Shown: piece by piece, positions 38,052 to 49,383 of the stretch
How positions within the stretch are numbered: position 1 is the stretch's first letter
Layout: each line of letters begins with the position of its first letter
Source of the DNA: Zygnema cylindricum
Taxonomy: Eukaryota > Streptophyta > Zygnematophyceae > Zygnematales > Zygnemataceae
Length of the DNA stretch: 64,000 nucleotides
Direction: 5' to 3'
Assembly (NCBI GenBank): GCA_037447655.1
Contig: JBBHKE010000876.1
Location: 62,001 to 126,000, forward strand
Notes under the pieces: model-generated
What the model was told of the DNA's origin: nothing
Seen by the model: only the letters and a program-made list of their open reading frames with translations
Database searches by the model: none
Made by a program: the position numbers and the translations under genes

Positions 38052-40260
38052 GTTGTCTTTTCACCCTTTTGTCTTTCACGTTTACTTTGTCTCACTTGTG
38101 ACTCTTGTCGCTTTTATCTCACTTGGTACACTCTTTCTTATACTTTTACCTCACTTGTGTATTTTAATATTCCAGTCTCTCTGTCTATCTTAGTATTCCT
38201 TCGTCAGAAATAAATAGAATATCGTCTCTGTATCCTTTCTACTAACGAGCTACTTTTCACGTTTGGTTCAATAGTGACTTGAAACAACAGGACGCAAGCT
38301 TGTAACAACTACTCCCTTTTCCCCATATAAAGCACTAAAAGGACGGATAAACGAAACAAGAAGTCAATCTTTCGTGTAATCTTCCGAGTAATGAGAATTG
38401 AGCGATAATTCTTCGATCATTTACCACAAGCGAGAGCAGCAGCAGCAGCCGTCTGCTCCACACACAGCGACAAAAGTGCTGCAAATTGCAATATTGGCGG
38501 CTCTCGATACTTTTATGTTCAGTACACAAGAATTTCATATTTTCATGCTCTATCGTACATGGAGTACGGAACCAGATCTACGCCGTTTGTTTCTGCTGAA
38601 GAGTGCGTTATATTGTAATTAAACGTTCGATACTCCATTACGGGTACAGGAGCCTCCCAGGCAATCAAAACGAGCCCCCGAAAAACGCGCAGACAAATAT
38701 TGACAGCACGCGAAGGCGCTAGCCAGACAATTCAACCAGTCTCCGCTAAAACAAACCGCGATCCGGGTTAGTATGGATGAGAAAATACTGAAATAGCATG
38801 GTCGATTGTAAATGCTGTTAAATTAAGGGATCCTACGTGGATCATATTAGCCACTCATATATAGCGTACGGTCGACTACGTTAACACTTGAACAGTTGAA
38901 AGCCAGAAATCTGACACTTTCAACAGTAAAACTACAGTGGAGTACATTACTGTACTGTGGTTTACTGCTGCAAGTCACTGTTCTGTTTGGTAGCTGCGCA
39001 TTGTTTGACAAGGAAACTGGAACAGAGCACTATGAAAAAGGATGTCTAGATCGATTGTGAATGGACGGTTACGATATGTCCCAAGTTAGCTGGAAAGATC
39101 ATTTGCGGAAGATTAGCGCCGAACATTCTATAAACGGCGCGGAAGATCTCCAAAAAGTAAAATTTCCGTGCGTTATGAAATTTCCATGCGCTGTCGTACG
39201 AATTGCCGCACGAAGATCTTTACTATTAAAACTTTTGGCACGCTTTCGGTGATGTTCCCTCAACTCACGAACTGGAGTTCTGTCACCTCGTTCCATCCGA
39301 CAGTTCAGGGTAAAACGGGCTCCAGGTAAGTTCAAATTTCAAAATACAAATGATAGCAAAAGTCGACAGCCAATGACATTGTTACAACATTTTGATACGC
39401 CAATGATCAAAAGTTCAAAACACTTTCACGGTTTCACCAATGGAAACAAAAATTATCTCTTAATAGAAGTACAGACAGTACAGGTATCGAGAAGAAGGGT
39501 TTTGAGATTTAAAAAGGATTTGCGTCACGCAAATTTCCAAAGGATAAATTTCAAAATTTGAAAGAAAACGGATGAAAATGCTTTTTTTCACGTTTTGAGT
39601 TGTCGACGCAGAAACGTTTTGTGTCGTCGAGTAAAAGTTTTACTCACAGAACCACGCTATTTTAGTGTTGTGATTATCAACTACGTAAGCCAGTAGGAAG
39701 TGGCCACGACCACCTACCTAAAAACTGGTGCGCAAACGACGAACTGATGAGCGTAAAAATCTTTTGGCCACGATTTGCCCTTGCAATAATTGGAAATACA
39801 TGACCGTCAGATTATAATCTTACGGTTAAAATATGCCAGGCTGCTGAAAATTGAACCGAGAGCCAATGGATTTTCACCCTGACTTGATGGAACATCACCC
39901 TTAACAGAATCCGCACTAAATGCCCGCAATTTTTGTTTCAAGTTTAATACTGTACCGGCTTGCCACACTTAAACCTAACAATTACAGAAATCATGCAAGT
40001 TTCTAGTCAGTAAAACGAACAAGTACCTCCAGTATTTTACTTGAGTGCAGTAATGTACCTGTTCCATGGTAACAGGTTACATACTCCCAGTATTACTGCA
40101 GTTTCGATTTAGTGTGGCATCCCCATGAAGGAATCTTTTCCTTGTCTTGCATGAAACCACAACTCTGGTTCATCAGTGTTCTCCTTCCTCTCCATCTCCT
40201 GGTCTATTTGTATTTGCCTGCATTCTTCCTCCTCCTTCCCTCTCCCTCCTTACCTCCACC
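38052..40260. other. Shared intergenic region between divergent MAK16 and coiled-coil genes
   Basis: The two flanking genes diverge from this 2.2-kb interval, so it should contain both promoters. I see no additional exon. TACTGTAC-type repeats occur near 38940-38960 and 40020-40090. No core promoter element can be assigned with confidence. Confidence 0.5.
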
Positions 40261-43200
40261 ATGAGGGCTTTAGGCTCCCGGGAGACTCTCTCTCTTCCTT
40301 CCTCCTCTTACAACTCTAGCGCTCTCCCTCTCCGTCAACCTTCCTGTTCTATTTTTCTACTGTCTCTGCCCTATTCCAAACCCTTACCCTTACAATCTCT
40401 TTACCATACAGTATCTCCAGCTGAGATTGAAAAGCAGAAAAATAAATGTTTTGGAGGTCTTGCAAAGACAAGGAGTTTAAAGTTTAAAAGGAGAAGTTTT
40501 TTGCAGCTAAAGAATGGTTTGAAGAAGGGCCTTATTGCCCAAGCTATGACGGACGAGAAGATGACGTCAGACTCTAATGATGACGTCACAGAAACTGGGC
40601 AACCAAACTCGGGAAATCTTCTAGGAAGTTTGGGAGGTTGGGGGAGTGCCCGATTTTGGCGACTCTTAGAAGACTTAAAAATTCTTATTTTGCAAAATGT
40701 AAGTTCAGTAGTTGAGCTGGTTTTTTTCTCTCTCCCCCTCCCTGTCTCCCTCCCCTCTCTGTTTTTCTTTTTTCAACATTTGTACATGACTTTCTTTTCT
40801 TGGTTCGTCCTTTGGGGCTTACTATTATATTGGCTCGAAGTGTGTCATCTCATTTTCTCTTCCGTTTTGGCTACATTGTCTGACAACTGAATACGAATAA
40901 TGAATCGATTATGAAAACTCTTTTACTTTTGCAGTAATGCATATTGTTCCATTACAATTAGTGTATAGTTGAAAACATAGAAGTGATATTTTTCGCTGTA
41001 TTAACTCACGAAAAGCCATACGTATCATATGGCGGAAAATACCAGACTTTTGTTCTATGGTCGAAAACTTAGTTTTAATGTGCGAAAAGGGATGGAAACG
41101 CTATAAGTGGTTATCCCATATTGTAAGTGTTTTTCACGCAAAAAACCCATATAAAACACACATACTAGTGTTTCCACATGTTTTCGCACTTTTGAACAAG
41201 GGTTAAAAACTGTTCCGATTTAATAAGGATATAGACATAGTAAATATAAACGTCCTCTAAAATTGCCGTCGATTAGTGGTAGCATTATTTGCGACAAAGA
41301 TTGTTTTAGTTCACCTTAACACTTGTGGTGACCTTAGAAAAGAACAAACCATTGATTGGGTTAATGAAGTGGTTCCTTAAAATAACGGGTTGTAATGTAG
41401 CATTTGGTCCTGATAACACTTATTCCAATGCTTTATATCTTGCTCATGAAATCTATCTCTGTAGTCATTTTCAAAATTCCTACATTTTCAGACTTATTTG
41501 GTATTGGGTAATTGAGCCCATAAATTCTACAGTTTTTCTTGTAAATCGTGTGTTTTTTGTTGTATGATTTTCTGAGCATGTGTACTCCATTTGTTCTTGT
41601 ACTTATACTTATCAGATTATCAAACACGAGGTTGTAAACCAGAAAAACACAAAAAGACGTAGACGACATATCAAGAAGATTATATGAAGTCGTGTTTAGT
41701 TTGTCAGCAGCAAACCAATGACTGGCTGTAGTTTATCTCTCATATTTACTCAGAAAGCCAGTTACACCGGAAATTGCAATACATGTTCATGTCAATGGAC
41801 ACTCGCATAGTTAATGCTCGACCCTGACCATCGCTGGTGGTGAAATGGATTCATTAGTGTAAATGCGAAATTATAATATCTAATAATAATTTAGTGTGAG
41901 GAGATGTGGCAGATTTTAGTTCACTCCTGTAAATAGTGTTATTACACTATTTTATGATTTTCGGCCAAAAGAAGTTGTGATTAAGCTAGTGTTTTTAACT
42001 GTAGTAGTGATGGGCAATGTAGTTAAACTAAGCAATTGCCCAGTTTCCATTTGGAAGAGAGCAAACTAAAGTGGGTGTTTGCTTTCCATTGCAATGTTAT
42101 AAAAAAAAATGATCTTAGCGGAATTATACCCAATCAAATGCTGATCTCTTACATTAGCATTAGTCCTAGTGCATGGTGTGGCTTCCTCTTCACATCAATG
42201 TTTTCTGTCATGTTGGTGAACTCACGTGTAGTCCGCTTCAAGCTGTCATTCACACAGATTTGTGGTGTTACTGGCAGGAGGCTATTCTGTAGTCACATCC
42301 AGATTGGCTCTAAATACACTGTGAATGCGCGATTAGCGTTTATAACACTTCCCGGTATTTTTTGCCCTCGGAACACAATAGCGATATTTATAAAAGAAAA
42401 TTTTAACACTATTTCTTTTCGTGGTCGGCAATTGACCACGTCATTCACACTAAAATTAGAATCATTAAAACAGTCCTCGTACTAATTATTTCTTAACTCT
42501 GATAGCAATCCACGGTGCAGTGTTCCACACTAATTGTGGTGTCACTGGCAGGAGGTTCTTTTGCACTCACATCCAGGTCGGCTTCAATTAGTGTTCCACA
42601 CTAATTGTGGTGTCGCTGGCAGGAGGCTTATGTGAGTCTGACTCCCAAGCAATGGGAGGCGCATCTCGCAGAGGAAGAAGCTTGTAGGGACCGCCTTATC
42701 GCCGAAATTTGGGCTCGAGAAGGAGAAGTGGAGACCTTGAGAGCCCATATGGCAGCCATGGAGAAGGAGCGCGAGGACGCAAATAAAAGGCTTTTGGCAC
42801 AGTGAGTATCTTCAAGGTTTTGAGGTATTTTTTTAGCGGGTTTTTCTAAGTAACTTGATGGCTGTTTGCTGTTTTGAGGGTGCTCAATTATCAAGCACGT
42901 TTGAAGTAATGCATAGGAAGTAGTATTTCAGTTTTTTTGTTAAAGGAGACGAGAGGGTGGGTTTTAAGGAACTGGATAACAGTCAGTTTCTTTAACAATT
43001 CAGGTATCATTCTAGCTTGCATACGGTGGAGGAACATCATCGGAGGTAAGAGATTTGGATTTTGAAAAGGTCATATTGCCAAGCCATTTCTTTGGCTCTG
43101 AGTTAAAAGGTGAACGGTAGTGTTGTGTATCGGGAAATTCCCTATCGCCATATTTCTGATAATCAATATTATCTATTATGTTCGGCAAGGTGGCCAATAT

Positions 43201-46200
43201 ATTGTGTGGTGACAAATAAATAGTTATATTATATTATATTATGTTATATATAATATTTCTATATATTTTTTATTTACTATGTTGTCGCAGTGTTGCGTAT
43301 TTCGATCAGAGGTATACTTTATAGCTCGAAAGTACAGCTTCCCAGTCCGGACTACGCAGCACAAAATTACATTTAGTCCACTTCGATTTCGAGGAGTCAA
43401 TCTTGACTGTCCAATCGACCATTTTTTGGATAAGTAAATGAAATGTTTTTCAGTTTTTTTGCGCCTTCGCTAAATGGATATGGCCAATGAGGGCGAAGTA
43501 CAAGCTTGAAGCAAATTTGGCCACCAATGTGTCCCTCTTGACGCGAATATGACGTCAGCAATTCTTACTTGAAACAAACATGACCTCGAAATTCTTGTCG
43601 CATTCAGATGTGACATGTCCCGACAGTGCGTGATGACGAGCCGTTAATTTGTGGCACAATCTGGAAGGAGCACTACGTACAGGATAGTATGTGAATCGCT
43701 ACTAGTGTCAATGTTTTTTTCGCCGCTTTGATCAACTTTTCTTCATGCACTAATGCCCGTTTTTTGTTTGAAGACCGGCAATTGGAAGGTAATCCTTACC
43801 TTTCCATCGTAACCGGTGATGAATAATCCGACAAGTGTGCACGGAGAAAAAGTGTTTAAAGTGGTGAAAAAAAAATTGACTCTTACAGTGATTCGCAGTG
43901 TAGTGCATAAAAATAAATAGCAATGACACACTAAAAGACCTTTAAAATAAAGTGACATTTGTCGTGGTATTTATATATTGCTGTTTCGGGACCAATACAT
44001 CGGCTGAATATCGCTACAATATTCTAATTGATATGTTGAAGCAATATATTGATTAATGGTAAGTTGGAAAAAGTTACATATCAATTATCGGTAAGAGGCT
44101 AATGCACAACACTAGTAAGTGATGTCGTTTTATTCAGAATATCGTTTTCAGCCCACGCAATGACTTGAGTTAAGACAATAATTTACCAACTACAACAAAA
44201 AAATAGAAAGGGTGATGACGAATGTAAAAGGTATGAATATATATTGGCATCGAACTTTCTTCAAGTCTATTTCTTTATATTCTGTTTGGCTTAGAAGCTT
44301 GAAGATTTGTATCACAAGACAGTGCACACTTATCATAAAGTCCAGAATGGATTGACAGTTCTGCAATATCTCCAGAGGATGCAAATAGTGACACTACACG
44401 GTGCAACGCTATTAGCGCTAGGTTTTTTTCAACCTTTATACTCATTTTTCTCTGTGCACACTTCGATGGAAAGGTAAGATTCTTACCTTTCAATTGGGGG
44501 TTTACAAATGAAAATCAGACACGAGTTCATAACAGGTTGATTTAAACGGCAACAAGAACATTACTGCTTATGCGCGGTGTACTTTTCTTGTGTTTGATGC
44601 ACTTTTTTCACCTTTTCAACTGCATCAAGGAAAAAAAGGAAAGAAGAAAGCAAAACCGGATGTTTGACTCGAAACCTTTGCAGATGGGTCAGCTTCCTTT
44701 GTGTACCATTTGTTTTTAATGTCTTCAGAATAAAAACAGGTCATAGACTCGTCTTTCATCAGATGGATGTAGGGTTATACAAGAAAGTGAGGTCATTTGT
44801 CAATCCAGCAATGTGGAAAGTGAATTTGTAGTATGGATCTCTGCTTGTCGAGCCTGAGTTTTACTTATCGTGATAGGTCCCCTCGTCATTATTTACATTA
44901 TTCACATTCACATTCATGAATTTTGTAGTGCATCTTTGTAAGTGTGGAATCCAGGGTATCAATCTACACCTTTTCCTTTATTTGATATCTTGAGATGGTT
45001 TTGTCGAACAAATCCATGTTGTGCAAAATGTATACACTTGAACATCTATGAAGACAACATAAAAAAAGGTTCTTGTGGACAGTACAGTGGATTGGACCAA
45101 ATTCGTATTTGTGTAAAGAGGTCGATTTGGGGTGGATCGTTTTAGAGGATCCTACATTAAAAAATGATAGGCTTTTGTTAAAAGTCACACAATGGTAAAC
45201 CATCTGAGTACATGAAAGCAAAAAAAAAGGTGTTATTTATGGAGTGACATTGAAAAGGGATTGTTTTATTTGAATGGCTGCAGGTGTACAGCTCGCACAG
45301 AAACTGTTAACGAGAGCATACTACAAGTTCAAGAGAGAGAGAGAGAGGCAGCCATGGCCTCTTCTTTAAAGGAGAAAGAGGCAGCCATGGCTTCTTTTTT
45401 AAAGGAGAAGGAGGCAGCCATGGAAGTTTCTTTGAAGGAGAAAGAGGCAGCCATGGTTTCTTCTTTGAAGGAAAAGGAGGCAGCCATGGAAGCTTCTTTG
45501 AAGGAGAAAGAGGCAGCCATGGCGTTTTCTTTAAAGGAGGAGGCGGCAGCCATGGAAGCTTCTTTGAGGGAGAAAGAGGAAGCCATGGTTTCTTCTTTTA
45601 AGGAAAAGGAGGCAGCCATGGAAATTTCTTTGAAGGAGAAAGAGGCAGCCATGGCTTTTTCTTTAATGGAGGAGGCGGCAGCCATGGAAGCTTCTTTGAA
45701 GAAGAAAGAGGCAGCCATGGCTTCTTCTTTAAAGGAGGAGATGGCAGCCATGGAAGCTTCCTTGAGGGAGAAAGAGGAAGCCATGGTTTCTTCTTTTAAG
45801 GAAAAGGAGGCAGCCATGGAAGCTTCTTTGAAGGAGAAAGAAGCAGCCATGGCATCTTCTTTAAAGGAGGAGGCGGCAGCCATGGAAGCTTCTTTGAAGA
45901 AGAAAGAGGCAGCCATGGCTTCTTCTTTAAAGGAGGAGATGGCAGCCATGGAAGCTTCTTTGAGGGAGAAAGTGAAAGCCATGGTTTCTTCTTTTAAGGA
46001 AAAGGAGGCAGCCACCGAAGCTTCTTTGACAGAGAAAGAGGCAGCCATGGCTTCTTCTTTAAAGGAGGAGGCGGCAGCCATGGAAGCTTCTTTGAAGAAG
46101 AAAGAGGCAGCCATGGCTTCTTTTTTAAAGGAGGAGGCGGCAGCGATGGAAGCTTCTTTGAAGAAGAAAGAGGCAGCCATGGCTTCTTCTTTAAAGGAGG

Positions 46201-47270
46201 AGATGGCAGCCATGGAAGCTTCCTTGAAGGAGAAAGAGGAAGCCATGGTTTCTTCTTTTAAGGAAAAGGAAGCAGCCATGGAAGCTTCTTTGAAGGAGAA
46301 AGAAGCAGCCATGGCATCTTCTTTAAAGGAGGAGGCGGCAGCCATGGAAGCTTCTTTGAAGGAGAAAGAGGCAGCCATGGCTTCTTCTTTAAAGGAGGAG
46401 GCGGCAGCCATGGAAGCTTCTTTGAGGGAGAAAGAGGAGGCCATGGTTTCTTCTTTTAAGGAAAAGGAGGCAGCCATGGAAGCTTCTTTGAAGGAGAAAG
46501 ATGCAGCCATGGCTTCTTCTTTAAAGGAGAAGGAGGCAGCCATTGAAGCTTCTTTGAAGGAGAAAGAGATAGACATGGCCGCCTCTTTTAAGGAGAGAGA
46601 GTCAGCCATGGCTGTCGCTTTGAAATTGAAGGAGGAAAGGATAACAGCTTCTTTGAAGGAGAGAGAAGCAGCTATGGCGGCTTCTTTGAAAGAGGAGGCT
46701 ATGGCGACTTTTTTGAAAGAGAAGGAGGCTATGGCGGCTTCTTTGGAGGAGATGGGAATGCGTATGTCATCGATGGAGAAGGAGAGGAAGAAGTTTGTAG
46801 GAGAAATGGCTGGGCTAGTGACTTCTCTAGAGGAGAGTGAAGAGGAAGTGGAAAAGTTGGAGAAAGTGTTAGAAACACTTATTAAGGATACGAAGGAAGA
46901 GAGAGAGTATATAAAAGTGCTTGAAAATGACTTGGTGGAGTTGAAAGCGGAGATGTTGGCGAAAGAAATGCAACATAGATCAACGCTTTCGAGAAGACAG
47001 GACGTAGTCCAAGAAAAAGTACGAGACTTGGTTCACCAACTGGAAATCTCTACCAAAAGTGTCGCAGGAGAGGTAGCGAAGGCGAGAGCTCGTTTACATG
47101 AGGTGGAAAAGCTTGGAAAGGGAGAGGTTTTTAAGACTAAGTGTATGGAGTTGGAATGGGCTTTAGCTGGGGTTCAGACCTCAGTAGTAAAATGTGAAAG
47201 AGTTTTAATTGAGGCAGTAGAGATTCTTGGTCCGGCTCAGACTTCTTTGCCAAATGGGAGTGCGGTATGA
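40261..47270 (+). CDS. Long coiled-coil protein with hendecad repeats, probably plastid-targeted
   Basis: Four exons with GT-AG introns and matching phases: 40261-40698, 42623-42801, 43004-43045, 45284-47270; about 881 aa. The N-terminus (MRALGSRETLSLPSSSYNS) is rich in Ser, Leu and Arg and poor in acid, like a chloroplast transit peptide. Residues 147-235 are a heptad-like helix (EREDANKRLLAQYHSSLHTV). From about 236 to 688 there are some 41 consecutive 11-residue units of the LKEKEAAMASS type, then an irregular coiled coil to the end (SLEESEEEVEKLEKVLETL). I do not recognise an orthologue; plastid filament-like coiled-coil proteins such as MFP1 are a loose comparison only. Eleven-residue periodicity predicts a nearly straight or right-handed helix bundle. 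An earlier in-frame start upstream of 40261 has no ATG. An additional exon between 40.7 and 42.6 kb cannot be excluded. Confidence 0.82.
41822..42019. mobile_element. P-type MITE in intron 1 of the coiled-coil gene
   Basis: The right end TGATGGGCAATG is followed by TA (42020-42021). The internal AATAGTGTTATTACACTATT and TTATGATTTTCGGCC blocks match 5730-5789 and 10130-10165. The left boundary, near CTGACCATCGCTGG, is approximate. Confidence 0.55.
42250..42655 (+). repeat. Three copies of the exon 2 acceptor region
   Basis: The block TTGTGGTGT-YACTGGCAGGAGG occurs at about 42258, 42536 and 42606. Only the third copy leads into the open exon 2 (GAGGCTTATGTGAGTCTGAC). The first two continue into CACATCCAGRTYGGCT, which is not coding. 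The copies are separated by the MITE at 42317-42522 and by a short spacer. Confidence 0.7.
42317..42522. mobile_element. MITE in intron 1, just upstream of exon 2
   Basis: Starts CACTGTGAATGCGCGATTAG after TA and ends GATAGCAATCCACGGTGCAG plus TG, an imperfect inverted pair of the same terminal type as X and M5. Central palindrome CGTGGTCGGCAATTGACCAC. Confidence 0.65.
43687..43900. mobile_element. Fold-back MITE M4 in intron 3 of the coiled-coil gene
   Basis: The left arm has GAATCGCTACTAGTGTCAAT and the right end is ACAGTGATTCGCAGTG followed by TA (43901-43902). The apex reads TTGGAAGGTAATCCTTACCT. Confidence 0.7.
44397..44579. mobile_element. Fold-back MITE M5 in intron 3 of the coiled-coil gene
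   Basis: Starts CACGGTGCAACGCTATTAGC and ends ACTGCTTATGCGCGGTG with TA on both sides (44395-44396, 44580-44581). The apex is the cleanest in the family: GGAAAGGTAAGATTCTTACC. Confidence 0.8.
45333..46688 (+). repeat. 33-bp tandem coding repeat (about 41 units)
   Basis: Each 33-bp unit encodes one 11-residue repeat, and GGCAGCCATGG recurs once per unit. A higher-order cycle of about six units (AMVSSF, MEASL, MASSL, AAAMEASL, KKKEAAMASSL, EEMAAMEASL) is visible, with local variants. Frame is kept throughout. The complementary strand is also open across almost all of it. Confidence 0.92.
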
Positions 47271-48836
47271 TATTGTGAGAAAAGGGAGACAATTTTACTA
47301 GGAAACAGGAAAATTTTACCAGGGAAGCATTTTGCTAGATACGTCTATATATAGCGTGAGTTAGTGATTTGAAATAAAAGTTGTTTAAGTGGTATAGTTT
47401 GTATAATTTTGCTACTTGTTGAAGGTTTATGAATCGATTTTGATTAAGAAGAGTGAATAAGGATCAGGTTCGCCAAGGTTTTGAGTTGTGTTTATTTGAG
47501 GCTTCAGATAAGAAATTTTAGGCTTAGAATGAGGTTTTGGAAAAGACTAGTCTAGTAGGTCATCGTTGATTTTTTTTTGGAGGTCAAATATTGGAGAAAT
47601 CATTGAAAATCTTTAGCGGTTTAATTCTTGCTGTTCTTCCACAACGAGGAGAGATCCAGAGTATAGTTAGAGAATGGATTTTTAGTAGAGTTTGATTTAT
47701 GACACTTGTTAACTATTCACTATAAGTATTCTACTATTATTATTTCACTATTACCTGTTCAACAGTGGTACAGGCAAAAGATATGCTTCTGCTTTGCCTC
47801 TTTATTTCTTTGTGGCTCTTTGTTGTTCATTTTGTGTTTTGGTTGACTTTAAATTAGGGTTAACCACTTACACCTTTTTTATGGCTTTGTGATCAGTTCT
47901 GTGCTTTTGATCTGATTTTGTACGCCTTCCAAGTTTTTTGCTTTCTTTTCGATTTATGTGTATTTTTTGAGTGTGTACCGAAAAGCTTCTGGTGATTGAA
48001 TAAATGTAAATATGTAATGTTTTACTATATTTTGTCAATAACGTTTTCGTAACTATTAATGTTCTATAGAAAATAACTCTATATGGTGGTGTCCGCTTTC
48101 CTATAAGCGGGAAATGGATTTTATAACCTTCGAATTCTCATCATTATACGAAAAAAAATGTCAATCAAGAAGCCAAAACTACTGGTAGTCTTTTTATGGA
48201 GGAAAAACTATGTAATAAAGATGAGAAAAAGTAATAAATTGATGATAACGATGACATAGTCGTTGTTGTAGATTATATGTACCTTGGGGTTTCAATCAAA
48301 AAGAAAGGGACAAGCTACCAGATTTGCGTTGTCTTTACACGGTCCTTTTAGTTTGTCGTTTTGTGCTTGCAATTTTATTGTTTGACCTTGAGTGACATTT
48401 CACACTTTCATTTCGCCTTTTACTCCTTTCATGTACTTTCATTTCGCCTTTTTTTTCCTTTTTTTTTTTTACCATCACGTTTTAATTCTACTGAAGTCTT
48501 CTTTTTATATTTAATACCTCATATTATTTCTATTACACAAGGCCAGAAATAGTAGAGCAACTACCTTTACATGGAACCTGTGAAATTTGTAGAAAACATT
48601 CGAATTTTGTACAAACAATTGGCTCCAGTTGTAGTACAGTTTGCCTTCTGGCTCCAGTTGTCGAACAGTTTGCCTTCAGAGATTGTTTCAGAGTGATTGT
48701 GTTGAAACATCTTTACACTATTGTTTGATAATTTCACCTGTATGTTTCTACTTCAGATGTGAAAACATCGCAATGATTGTCATTCAATGTTGACCAAGAG
48801 AATTATCAAAAGCATAGGAAGAAAAATTATATGTAA

Positions 48837-48886
<50 letters not shown>

Positions 48887-49226
48887 ATATATTTATATAC
48901 ATATATATATATATATATATTATATTATATGTATATAAATATATATATATATATTATATATATATATATTTAGGAAGAAAAAGAAAGGTCATATTCGAAA
49001 CTTGTATATTTAAGGATCAATACAAAAAAGAAGTTGCTCGTCGATTTGAAATTTTGAATTTTGCGTGATTGTCTCCTTTTCGACTCGAACGAAGATACCG
49101 TACCATCATGCTTTAGTACGAAATATCGACTCTGTATTGAGAGGAGAGAATATCCGTACAGTATGTACGTCAAACTGACGTGCATAGGCCATAGGGTACT
49201 CAGAATCCCGCTCCACCGTGGAACTA
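47271..49226. other. Intergenic; no gene seen
   Basis: Contains the coiled-coil gene 3' flank and a poorly conserved retroelement-tail-like stretch near 48350-48500 (TCATTTCGCCTTTT repeats). The TA microsatellite is listed separately. Confidence 0.5.
48837..48971. repeat. (TA)n microsatellite
   Basis: About 135 bases of alternating TA with a few C or extra T interruptions; it translates as Tyr-Ile repeats and is not a gene. A cruciform-prone sequence. Confidence 0.95.
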
Positions 49227-49383
49227 CATTGTGTATCGTTATTAGTGTTTATGTTTTTTCGCCACTTAAAACATCTCTGCCCCATCTGTACATGTCAAAT
49301 TATCGTGTGGAGATCGACAATCGGAAGGTGAGAACCTTGACTTTCAATCGCAACCGTCGGAAGACGGTGCATTAGTCACAGTC
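49227..49383. mobile_element. Fold-back MITE M6
   Basis: The left end CATTGTGTATCGTTATTAGT follows TA (49225-49226). The apex AATCGGAAGGTGAGAACCTT and the arm TTATGTTTTTTCGCCACTTA match M3 and M4. The right end is degraded. Confidence 0.6.

Noticed and set aside
45329..46609. 426-codon minus-strand frame opposite the repeat array
   Set aside because: It exists because the 33-bp sense repeat has no stop in that phase. No start context, no homology and no extension beyond the array; kept only as a curiosity.
48787..49068. Tyr/Ile repeat frame
   Set aside because: Translation of the (TA)n microsatellite.
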